Shown piece after piece: positions 8,521 to 17,286 of a stretch of DNA of 36,666 bases. The stretch is from JAJNPS01 sp031426185 (lineage in GTDB: Bacteria > Pseudomonadota > Alphaproteobacteria > Rhodobacterales > Rhodobacteraceae). Below the pieces are notes generated by a model. The model did not search any database. It was not told where the DNA came from and saw only the letters and a list, made by a program, of their open reading frames with translations. Every line of letters starts with the position of its first letter. Within the stretch, counting starts at the first letter, position 1. The translations under genes were made by a program, and so were the position numbers. Where the stretch lies: assembly GCA_031426185.1 (NCBI GenBank), contig JANPKV010000299.1, positions 1 to 36,666 of the forward strand, written 5' to 3'.

Positions 8521-9444
8521 ATGACCCGCCTTTCCGCTTTTACCGCCCCCGGACGTTTCTGGCGCGGCAACCTGCATACCCATTCGACGCGCTCGGACGG
8601 CGTCGTGGCGCCCGAAGAGGTGTGCCGCCGCTACCGCGACGAAGGCTATGATTTCCTGGCGCTGACGGATCATTTCATCGGGCTGTACGGTTATCCCATC
8701 GTCGATACGGTGCCGATGCGGACCAACGGCTTCACCACCATCCTCGGCGCGGAACTGCATTCGGGCCCGATGGCCAATGGCGAGTTGTGGCATATCCTCG
8801 CGGTCGGTCTGCCGGCCGACTTCGCGCCGCCGCAAACCCCCGATTTCGGCGTGTATCCCGGCATGGAGACAGGTCCCGAACTGGCGGCGCGCGCGGTTGC
8901 GGCGGGGGCCTTTGTGGCCATCGCCCATCCGCAATGGTCGGGCATGACGCTGGCCGATGCCCGCAGCATCACTGCTGCCCATGCGGTCGAGATCTACAAT
9001 CACGGCTGTGCCGTCGGCTGCGACCGGCAGGACGGCTTTGCCATCGCAGACCTGCTTTTGTCCGAAGGGCGACACCTGACGATGGTGGCCACGGACGATG
9101 CACATTTCTATGAGCCGGACCATTTCGGCGGCTGGGTGATGGTGAAGTCGGAGGCGAACGAGCCAGATGCCCTTTTGGCCGCGTTGAAGCGGGGCGATTT
9201 CTATTCCTCCCAAGGGCCGGAACTGCGCGACGTGCGGCTTGAGGGGGATGTCGTGGTGGTCGAATCCTCGGCCGTCGTGTCGGTCATCGCGATGGGGCAG
9301 GGCACCGGCGCAAAGGCGGTGCATGGCGCTTCGATGACCCGGGCCGAGGTGCCCCTGGCGCGGCTGGATACCAGTCCCTGGCTGCGGGTCGCGGTGGTTG
9401 ACGCCGCAGGAAGGCGCGCCTGGTCGAACCCGATCTGGCGTTGA
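8521..9444 (+). CDS. PHP-domain metal-dependent phosphoesterase
   Basis: A 307-residue protein of the polymerase-and-histidinol-phosphatase (PHP) superfamily, cytoplasmic metal-dependent phosphoesterases. The first metal motif NLHTHSTRSDG is at residues 17-27 and FLALTDHF near residue 46. Further candidate ligands lie in ELHSGP, AIAHPQWSG and VATDDAHF, in the order expected for a trinuclear metal site. The ATG follows a GGAG ribosome site by about eight bases. There is no signal peptide. The C-terminal third is beta-rich and not recognised. The substrate is unknown; related proteins hydrolyse nucleotides or sugar phosphates. It lies downstream of the SDR gene and may share its transcript. Confidence 0.85.
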   Translation: MTRLSAFTAPGRFWRGNLHTHSTRSDGVVAPEEVCRRYRDEGYDFLALTDHFIGLYGYPIVDTVPMRTNGFTTILGAELHSGPMANGELWHILAVGLPADFAPPQTPDFGVYPGMETGPELAARAVAAGAFVAIAHPQWSGMTLADARSITAAHAVEIYNHGCAVGCDRQDGFAIADLLLSEGRHLTMVATDDAHFYEPDHFGGWVMVKSEANEPDALLAALKRGDFYSSQGPELRDVRLEGDVVVVESSAVVSVIAMGQGTGAKAVHGASMTRAEVPLARLDTSPWLRVAVVDAAGRRAWSNPIWR

Positions 9445-9479
9445 CGCGTTAAGCCTTCGTCACAGCGAGGGAGGCGCAA

Positions 9480-9686
9480 ATGAAAGTCGGCGACGCGGTA
9501 AGCTGGTCCTGGGGACAGGGCACGGCGACAGGCGAGATCGTGGAGACCTTTACGACCAGGGTGACGCGCACGATCAAGGGCAAAAAGGTCACGCGCAACG
9601 CCACGGAAGAGGACCCTGCCCACCTGATCCGGCAAAAGGATGGTGGCAGGGTGCTGAAGTCGGCGTCAGAGCTTCATCTGCGCTGA
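9480..9686 (+). CDS. Small DUF2945 (TUDOR-like) protein
   Basis: A 68-residue basic protein beginning MKVGDAVSWSWGQGTATGEI and ending SASELHLR, matching the DUF2945 / hypervirulence-associated TUDOR-domain family. That family has a small beta-barrel found in many bacteria with no established function. The TRTIKGKKVTRNA segment and the closing L-K-S-x-S-E-L pattern are typical. The start is preceded by GAGGGAGG. It is a single short gene 35 bases after the PHP gene, followed at once by the hairpin element at 9700. Confidence 0.75.
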   Translation: MKVGDAVSWSWGQGTATGEIVETFTTRVTRTIKGKKVTRNATEEDPAHLIRQKDGGRVLKSASELHLR

Positions 9687-9699
9687 TCGCCGTCATGCG

Positions 9700-9744
9700 C
9701 CGGGGGCTGTCGGCCCCCGGACCCCCCGAGGATATTTGCCGCAG

Positions 9745-9752
<8 letters not shown>
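9700..9752 (+). repeat. Hairpin + GATATTT intergenic element, copy 1
   Basis: CCGGGGGC (9700-9707) and GCCCCCGG (9713-9720) form a perfect 8-bp GC hairpin. It is followed by ACCCCCCGAGGATATTT and a tail ending CAGTCAGAAAG. The tail runs over the hutU stop codon on the other strand. The same architecture recurs near 17251, 19728, 22379 and 36059. As a hairpin 3' of the small DUF2945 gene it could end that transcript, but it lacks a proper T-run. Confidence 0.7.
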
Positions 9753-11430
<1,678 letters not shown>

Positions 11431-11437
11431 CGGGGCC

Positions 11438-12970
11438 TCACAAGGGGGGAAGGGGAACGCCAGCGGCATCCGTCAGCGCGGCCGAGGCGACAAGGCGCGC
11501 GGCGGCCGCAAGGTCTGGCGCGAGGTAGCGGTCATCGCCCAGGGTCGCCACATCCTGGCGCAGGCGGGCGACGACGCGTTTCAGCGGGGTGGAAGTGGGC
11601 AGGGGCGCACGAAACTCCACGCCTTGTGCGGCGCAGATCGCCTCCACCCCGAGAATGACGTTCAGGTTTTCAACCATCCGGCCAAGACGGCGCGCGCCGT
11701 GGGCGGCCATGGAGACGTGGTCTTCCTGGTTCGCGGAGGTCGGGGTCGAATCGATCACCGTGGGGTGGGCGGCATGCTTGTTCTCGCTCATCAGGGCCGC
11801 CGTCGTGACCTCGGCGATCATCAGGCCAGAGTTGAGGCCGGGATTGGGTGTGAGGAAGGGCGGCAGGTCAAAGCTGAGCGTCGGATCCACCATCAGCGCC
11901 ACCCTGCGTTGCGCGATGGCCCCGATTTCGCTGATCGCCATAGCGATCATGTCGGCAGCAAAACCAACGGGTTCTGCGTGAAAGTTGCCACCCGACACGA
12001 TCTGGCCGGAGCCGGTCAGGACAAGCGGGTTGTCGGTCGCTGCATTCGCTTCGGTTTCCAGCGTCCCGGCGGCCATCCGCAGGACATCCATCGCGGCCCC
12101 GGTGACCTGCGGCTGGCAACGGATGCAGTAGGGGTCCTGCACGCGGGTATCGCCGGTGCGGTGGCTTTCGCGGATTACAGACCCGTCGAGCAGGGCGCGC
12201 ATCGCAGCGGCGGCCTCGATCTGGCCGCGATGGCCCCGAAGGTCGTGGATCTGGGGATCGAGCGGCGCGGTGGACCCCATGATGGCGTCGGTCGACAGCG
12301 CCGATGTCACCAGCGCGTTTTGCGCCGCGCGCCAGGCCCCCCAAAGTCCCACAAGGGCAAAGGCAGTGGAAAACTGCGTGCCGTTGATGAGGGCAAGGCC
12401 CTCTTTCGGGCCAAGGGTGATCGGCGAAAGGCCTGCCTCGGCGAGGGCTTCGGCGCCAGACATCACGTTGCCGGCGTAGGTGGCCTGCCCGGCGCCGATC
12501 ATCACCGCAGCCATATGCGCCAGGGGCGCAAGGTCGCCCGAGGCGCCCACTGACCCCTGGGCGGGGATCAGCGGCGTCACGCCACTGGCCAGCATGTCCT
12601 GCAACAGCGCGATGATTTCCCACCGCACGCCCGACGCGCCGCGCCCGAGACTGAGAAGTTTCAGGACCATCATCAGGCGCGTCACATCGCGCGGCATCGG
12701 GTCGCCCACGCCGCAGCAATGGGACAGGATCAGGTTTTCCTGCAGTTTTGCCGTATCTTGCGGCGCGATCTTCAGGCTGGCAAGCTTGCCAAAGCCCGTA
12801 TTGACGCCGTAAACGGCCGCATCACCGGCAGCGGCCTTGGCAATGATGGCGGCGGCGGCATCGACCCCTCCGCGCGCGATCGGATCAAGCAGTGCGGGCG
12901 ATCCATCGCGGAAGATGCGCTCCAGCTGGGCCAAGGTCGTCTGGCCGGGGGTCAGGCGTTCAGGCGTCAA
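11438..12970 (-). CDS. hutH: Histidine ammonia-lyase
   Basis: First enzyme of histidine degradation, eliminating ammonia from L-histidine to give urocanate. The 510 residues include YGVNTGFG (active-site Tyr54) and GSVGASGDLAPLAH. In the latter, Ala-Ser-Gly 143-145 cyclises to the MIO electrophile of this family. The start is TTG at 12970, strongly supported by GGAGG five bases upstream. It overlaps the end of hutI by 11 bases, so its translation is coupled to hutI. The MIO triad argues for a true histidine lyase rather than a cofactor-lacking relative such as ergothionase. It is followed by hutU after seven bases. Confidence 0.97.
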   Translation of the reverse strand: MTPERLTPGQTTLAQLERIFRDGSPALLDPIARGGVDAAAAIIAKAAAGDAAVYGVNTGFGKLASLKIAPQDTAKLQENLILSHCCGVGDPMPRDVTRLMMVLKLLSLGRGASGVRWEIIALLQDMLASGVTPLIPAQGSVGASGDLAPLAHMAAVMIGAGQATYAGNVMSGAEALAEAGLSPITLGPKEGLALINGTQFSTAFALVGLWGAWRAAQNALVTSALSTDAIMGSTAPLDPQIHDLRGHRGQIEAAAAMRALLDGSVIRESHRTGDTRVQDPYCIRCQPQVTGAAMDVLRMAAGTLETEANAATDNPLVLTGSGQIVSGGNFHAEPVGFAADMIAMAISEIGAIAQRRVALMVDPTLSFDLPPFLTPNPGLNSGLMIAEVTTAALMSENKHAAHPTVIDSTPTSANQEDHVSMAAHGARRLGRMVENLNVILGVEAICAAQGVEFRAPLPTSTPLKRVVARLRQDVATLGDDRYLAPDLAAAARLVASAALTDAAGVPLPPL

Positions 12971-14168
12971 GGCGGCCTCCGAAAATGCGGGAATGAAGCG
13001 CGGTGGACCCGATGCGGTAGCTGAGCTCGGCGGGGTGGCTCGCCTCCCACAGGCAAAGGTCGGCCCGCTGGCCAGAGGCGATGGTCCCCCGGTCGGTCAG
13101 CCCGAGCGCGCGGGCGGCAAAGGTCGTGCTGCCGGCCAATGCCTCAAGCGGGGTCATGCGAAAAAGGGTGCAGGCCATGTTCATCGCCAAAGGCAGAGAG
13201 GTCATCGGGCTGGAGCCGGGATTGCAGTCGGTGGCGACCGCCATGGGCACCCCGGCGGCGCGCAGGGCGGCGATGGGGGGCATCTGCGTCTCGCGCAGGG
13301 TATGGAACGCACCGGGCAGGATGACGGCGACGGTCCCGGCAGCGGCCATGGCGGACACGCCCGCAGCGTCTAGGTATTCCAGGTGGTCGGCGGAAAGGGC
13401 ATGGAACCCGGCGGCAAGGCTGGCGCCGTTGAGGTTCGACAGCTGTTCTGCGTGCAGCTTCACCGGCAGGCCAAGGCTGCGGGCGGCATCGAACAAGCGT
13501 GCGACCTGCATCGGGCTGAAGGCGATGCCTTCGCAGAACGCATCCACGGCATCGACCAGTGCTTCGGCATGGGCTGCGTGCAGCGAGGGGATGGCAACCT
13601 CGTCGAGATAGGCATCCGCGCGACCTGCATATTCGGGCGGCACGGCATGGGCGGCGAGGTGGGTGACACGGACCTGCACCGCGCGGTGGAGCGGGATGGC
13701 GCGGGCGATGCGGAGCATCTTCATCTCATCCGCGATGGTCAGGCCGTAGCCGGATTTGACCTCCAGCGTCGTGGTGCCGGTGGCGATCATCTGGTCCACG
13801 CGGGACAGGGCCGCCGACAGCAGATCCGCCTCGGTCGCGGCGCGGGTGGCGCGGACAGTGGACAGAATGCCGCCCCCGGCGCGGGCGACTTGTTCGTAGG
13901 TCGCGCCCTCCAGCCGCATCTCGAACTCGGCCGCGCGGTCACCGGCAAAGACGACGTGGGAATGACAGTCGATCAGGCCCGAGGTCAGAAGTCTGCCCTG
14001 ACAGTCGATGACCTGCGCGTCGCGGTGATCTGGAAGGTCGGCAGTCGCACCCAGCCAAAGGATGCGCTTCCCCTGGCAAATGACGGCAGCGTCCTCGACC
14101 AGTCCATAGCCGCCCTCCATGGTGGCTGCGGTGGCATGGGTTAGGATCAGGATCGGTTCTGCTGCCAT
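12960..14168 (-). CDS. hutI: Imidazolonepropionase
   Basis: Third enzyme of histidine degradation, hydrolysing 4-imidazolone-5-propionate to N-formimino-L-glutamate. A metal-dependent amidohydrolase of 402 residues from the ATG at 14168. The N-terminal metal ligands are in DCHSHVVFAGDR (H69, H71). VKLHAEQLSN supplies another His, and VATDCNPGSSP carries the catalytic Asp. The open frame continues well upstream of 14168, but family length and alignment support this ATG; no good ribosome site is visible for it. It is first in the leftward hut operon, divergent from hutF, with an 84-base control region between. The stop overlaps the start of hutH. Confidence 0.96.
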   Translation of the reverse strand: MAAEPILILTHATAATMEGGYGLVEDAAVICQGKRILWLGATADLPDHRDAQVIDCQGRLLTSGLIDCHSHVVFAGDRAAEFEMRLEGATYEQVARAGGGILSTVRATRAATEADLLSAALSRVDQMIATGTTTLEVKSGYGLTIADEMKMLRIARAIPLHRAVQVRVTHLAAHAVPPEYAGRADAYLDEVAIPSLHAAHAEALVDAVDAFCEGIAFSPMQVARLFDAARSLGLPVKLHAEQLSNLNGASLAAGFHALSADHLEYLDAAGVSAMAAAGTVAVILPGAFHTLRETQMPPIAALRAAGVPMAVATDCNPGSSPMTSLPLAMNMACTLFRMTPLEALAGSTTFAARALGLTDRGTIASGQRADLCLWEASHPAELSYRIGSTALHSRIFGGRLDA

Positions 14169-14190
14169 GACCCAAACGTTTCCCAGTTGC

Positions 14191-14229
14191 TTTATGTACA
14201 GATGTTTGGCTAGTATGTCTGGACATAAT
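14191..14229. promoter_or_regulatory. Probable HutC operator region between hutI and hutF
   Basis: The 84-base divergent gap contains TATGTC-TG-GACATA at 14214-14227, a perfect inverted repeat, and TATGTACA with the palindrome TGTACA at 14195-14200. Their centres are 23 bases apart, about two helical turns. GntR/UTRA HutC repressors are known to bind TGTA/TACA-rich inverted repeats and respond to urocanate. That this is the operator is inferred from position and symmetry. Confidence 0.6.
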
Positions 14230-14252
14230 AAACCTGTCAAGCCGGGGACGCG

Positions 14253-15620
14253 ATGACGGAGCTTTTTGCAAAAACTGCGTTGATGCCGGATGGCTGGGCG
14301 CGCGATGTGCTGGTCACGGTTCAGGACGGGCGGATTGCCAGCGTTGCGACCGGGGCCGTCGCGCCTGCGAACGCGCCGTCCTTGGGGGTGCTGTTGCCGG
14401 CACCGGTCAACCTGCATTCCCACATGTTTCAGCGCGCCATGGCGGGCCTGAGCGAAGCGCGGGGAGCGGGCGGGCAGGACAGTTTCTGGACCTGGCGCGA
14501 CCTGATGTACCGGTTTCTCGAGGCGCTGACCCCCGAGGATGTCGAGGCGATCGCAGCCCAGGTGATGGTCGAGATGGCCGAAGCGGGCTTTGCGGCAGTG
14601 GCGGAGTTTCATTATCTGCATCACGGGCCGGGGGGCGTGCCTTACGATGATCTGGGGGAAATGGCCGCGCGGATAGCGGCGGCGGCGGGTGCCACAGGGA
14701 TGGGCCTGACGTTGTTGCCGGTGATGTATGCCCAAGGCGGCTCGGACGGGCGGGCGCTGGCGGGCGGGCAGCTTCGGTTCGGCAATGACGAAGCGCGGTT
14801 CGGGCGGCTCTGGCACGCAGCGGCAAAGCACCTGGCCGGATCGGCTGCAGACACCGTGCTGGGGATCGCGCCGCATTCGCTGCGCGCGGTCAGTCCGCAG
14901 GGTCTGAACTTTGCAGCACAGCTGGCGGGTGATCGTCCCATTCACATCCATGTCGCCGAACAAGTGGCTGAAGTGGAGGAGATTCTTTCACATCGCGGAG
15001 CCCGACCCGTGGACTGGTTGCTGGCCAACCAACCGGTCGATGCGCGCTGGTGCCTGATCCATGCAACGCAGATGACGCCGGGCGAGACTGACGCGCTGGC
15101 GAGGACAGGGGCAGTTGCGGGCTTGTGCCCCATCACCGAAGCGAACCTTGGCGACGGCATTTTCGACGGAGTGCGTTATCTTGCGGCAGGCGGACGGTTT
15201 GGGATCGGCTCGGACAGCAATGTGCGGATCAGCCTGACAGAGGAATTGCGGGCACTTGAATATTCCCAGCGGCTGCGGGACCGCGGGCGGGCCTGCCTTG
15301 CGACGGCGGAACGCTCCACGGGGCGCGTCTTGTACGAGGGCGCGGTGGCAGGCGGGGCTCAGGCGGCAGGACGGGCATCGGGGGCAATCCGGGTCGGGGA
15401 CTGGGCCGATCTGGTGGCGCTGGACGCGGGCTCTCTGGCCCTGGACGGCCTGAAGGGCGACACGATCCTGGATGCCTGGATATTTGCGAGCGATGACGGG
15501 TTGGTGCGCGATGTGTGGTCGGCGGGGCGCCATATCGTGCGCGACCGCCGCCATGTTGCCCGCGACGCCGTGGCAGCGCGGTTTCGCAAGGTGATCAGCC
15601 GCCTGCGGGCCGCGTTATGA
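14253..15620 (+). CDS. hutF: Formimidoylglutamate deiminase
   Basis: Amidohydrolase-superfamily enzyme converting N-formimino-L-glutamate to N-formyl-L-glutamate and ammonia, the branch that avoids formiminoglutamase. The 455 residues fit the family. Metal ligands are in NLHSHMFQRAMAG (H55, H57), IHIHVAEQVAEVEE (middle), LIHATQM, and GIGSDSNVRIS (Asp). The ATG is preceded by GGGGA. It is divergent from hutI and overlaps hutC by four bases (ATGA), so regulator and enzyme are co-expressed. The product requires N-formylglutamate deformylase (HutG), which is not in this window. Confidence 0.94.
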   Translation: MTELFAKTALMPDGWARDVLVTVQDGRIASVATGAVAPANAPSLGVLLPAPVNLHSHMFQRAMAGLSEARGAGGQDSFWTWRDLMYRFLEALTPEDVEAIAAQVMVEMAEAGFAAVAEFHYLHHGPGGVPYDDLGEMAARIAAAAGATGMGLTLLPVMYAQGGSDGRALAGGQLRFGNDEARFGRLWHAAAKHLAGSAADTVLGIAPHSLRAVSPQGLNFAAQLAGDRPIHIHVAEQVAEVEEILSHRGARPVDWLLANQPVDARWCLIHATQMTPGETDALARTGAVAGLCPITEANLGDGIFDGVRYLAAGGRFGIGSDSNVRISLTEELRALEYSQRLRDRGRACLATAERSTGRVLYEGAVAGGAQAAGRASGAIRVGDWADLVALDAGSLALDGLKGDTILDAWIFASDDGLVRDVWSAGRHIVRDRRHVARDAVAARFRKVISRLRAAL

Positions 15621-16306
15621 TGGCGCAAGGCTGGGAAGCGATCCGCGACGAGGTGAAGCGGCGGATCCGGGTGCGTGACTGGACACCCGGCAGCATCATT
15701 CCGACCGAAGCGGAGCTGGCGCAAGAGTTCGGCTGCGCCCGTGGCACGGTGAACCGTGCGCTGATCGACCTTGCACGGGCGGGCGTGCTGGAGCGTCGCC
15801 GCAAGGCGGGGACCCGCGTGGCCCTTCTGCCGGTGCGGCAGGCGCATTTTGCGATCCCGGTGATCCGGGCCGAAATCGCGGCGCGCGGGCAGATCGCCAC
15901 GCATCAACTGCTGGCGCTGGACCGGGTGCCCCCGCCGGTCCCGGTGGCGGCACGGATGGGGCGGGCGGCCGAGGGGCATCTGATCTATGTGGAAACGCTG
16001 TTTCTGGCGGATGGCCGCCCCTTTGCGCATGAGGCGCGGTGGCTGAACCCCGCCGTCCTGCCTGATCCTTCGCCCGATTTTGCCGAGATCAGCGTCAATG
16101 AATGGCTGGTGGCGAATGTGGCGCTGGCAACGGGCGATATCGCCTTTGCCGCCGAGGGGGCGGATGCGCGGGTGGCGCAGGTGTTGGGTATTGCCCTGGG
16201 CACGCCGATCTTTGTGACGGAACGGCTGACGCGTGGGGCAGAGGCCGCGATCACCTTTGTGCGTTTGTCGCATGCGCCGGGCTACCGGATGCAGACAGCG
16301 CTTTAA
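15617..16306 (+). CDS. hutC: Histidine-utilisation repressor, GntR/UTRA family
   Basis: Repressor of 229 residues starting at ATG 15617, which overlaps the hutF stop; a second ATG at 15620 is also possible. The N-terminal winged helix (IIPTEAELAQEFGCARGTVN near residue 27) is followed by a UTRA ligand-binding domain (HLIYVETLFLADGRPFAHE; ISVNEWL; FVTERLT). In known systems urocanate releases HutC from hut operators. It probably represses both the leftward hutIHU and rightward hutFC transcripts through the repeats near 14200, and so also itself. The stop codon shares the palindrome TTAA (16303-16306) with the stop of the convergent LysR gene. Confidence 0.92.
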   Translation: MMAQGWEAIRDEVKRRIRVRDWTPGSIIPTEAELAQEFGCARGTVNRALIDLARAGVLERRRKAGTRVALLPVRQAHFAIPVIRAEIAARGQIATHQLLALDRVPPPVPVAARMGRAAEGHLIYVETLFLADGRPFAHEARWLNPAVLPDPSPDFAEISVNEWLVANVALATGDIAFAAEGADARVAQVLGIALGTPIFVTERLTRGAEAAITFVRLSHAPGYRMQTAL

Positions 16307-17151
16307 CCCGCGAGGTTGCGCTGCATCACCTGCAGGAGCCGCCGTTGCAAGGGGGCGGTGCGGTTCTTCAGGTGCATAGCGGCAAACACGGGCTGGTCAA
16401 GCAGCGGCGCATCCCTGACGGCAAAGGCAGACCCTGCCGCGATCAGCCGCGCGGCCATCGGTTCCAGCACGTATCCGGCCCCGCCCAGCGCGGTCAGCAG
16501 CGATATGACCGCCGGACTTTGCCCGACTGACATGGCGGCGGCTGACAGGGCAGGGAAAAGGGTGCGATGCGTCGCCTCGAACGCCGGTGAGAAATGCGCA
16601 AAGACGTAGGTTTCGGGCGGGATCTCGGCCAGGCTGCGCGGTTCGGTCGCAATCATCCGGTAGCGGACCTCGCCCAGGCTGGCAAAGTGCAGGTCGGGAT
16701 GGGTCTTCGGAGTAAAGAGGATCGCGAAATCCTGCGTGCCGGTAATCAGGTCGCTGCACATCTGGGTGGAATAGTCGGGCTCGATGTAGAACGCCGTCTG
16801 CGGCAGACTTGCGCGAAATGCCGCGATCCAGTCGCCGAGATATTCGGCCGCAAGGTCCGTCTGGATGCCAAGCTTGACCGCGATCGCGGCGTCGGCAGGG
16901 GCGGCCAATGCGCGCAAGGCGCCCACCCAGTCACGGCGAAGGGTGCGGGCATGGGCGTCAAAGCGCAACCCTTCGGTGGTCAGTTCCGTGCCCGCGCGGG
17001 ATCGCAGGAAAAGGCGCGCGCCCAGCTGGCGCTCAAGCGCGGTGATCCGTGCCGAAACGGTGCTTTGCGTGACGCCCAACCGTTCCGCCGTGCGGTTGAA
17101 GCTGCGCGTGTCCACCAGGTCGAGGAAGGTGTCGAGAAGGTCGATCTGCAT
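16303..17151 (-). CDS. LysR-family transcriptional regulator
   Basis: LysR-type regulator of 282 residues from ATG 17151, with AGGAC nine bases upstream; an in-frame TTG at 17181 lies inside the palindrome and is less likely. The N-terminal helix-turn-helix is RSFNRTAERLGVTQSTVSAR, residues about 17-36. A substrate-binding-like effector domain follows (VKLGIQTDLAAEYLGDWI near residue 88; FAILFTPKTHPDL near residue 133). It is divergent from the demethylase operon starting near 17287, separated by about 135 bases with a strong palindrome. By the usual LysR arrangement it most likely activates that operon in response to its substrate or an intermediate. It has no obvious link to the adjacent hut genes. 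Confidence 0.9.
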   Translation of the reverse strand: MQIDLLDTFLDLVDTRSFNRTAERLGVTQSTVSARITALERQLGARLFLRSRAGTELTTEGLRFDAHARTLRRDWVGALRALAAPADAAIAVKLGIQTDLAAEYLGDWIAAFRASLPQTAFYIEPDYSTQMCSDLITGTQDFAILFTPKTHPDLHFASLGEVRYRMIATEPRSLAEIPPETYVFAHFSPAFEATHRTLFPALSAAAMSVGQSPAVISLLTALGGAGYVLEPMAARLIAAGSAFAVRDAPLLDQPVFAAMHLKNRTAPLQRRLLQVMQRNLAG

Positions 17152-17161
17152 GGGGGTGTCC

Positions 17162-17180
17162 TGATCGGAATATCCGATCA
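17162..17180. promoter_or_regulatory. Palindrome, probable LysR-binding site
   Basis: TGATCGGAATATCCGATCA is an inverted repeat with perfect 8-bp arms around ATA, containing the T-N11-A pattern favoured by LysR proteins. It lies 11-29 bases upstream of the LysR start and about 107 bases upstream of the divergent dehydrogenase. Binding here would allow autoregulation and control of the operon. Confidence 0.6.
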
Positions 17181-17250
17181 ATAGATCGGCCCTGAGCGAA
17201 TTGAAAGTGTCTGCAGAGCGGCAGATAGTGGCCAGGCGTCGGAGCCTTCG

Positions 17251-17278
17251 GCGAGGATATTTAAGTCAATCAGAAAGG
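17251..17278 (+). repeat. GATATTT intergenic element, copy 2 (degenerate hairpin)
   Basis: GGCGAGGATATTT followed by a tail ending CAATCAGAAAGG matches the tail of the copy at 9728-9752 almost base for base. The preceding hairpin is reduced to a small GCC-TTC-GGC stem. The AAAGG at the end of the tail serves as ribosome site for the dehydrogenase that follows. Confidence 0.55.
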
Positions 17279-17286
17279 TGCTGACG

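Noticed and set aside
14169..14963. Upstream extension of hutI to 14963
   Set aside because: It would run through the divergent control region and into hutF; family length and operator position support the ATG at 14168.
16303..16306. Shared TTAA stop codons of hutC and the LysR gene as a regulatory site
   Set aside because: A simple consequence of compact convergent genes.
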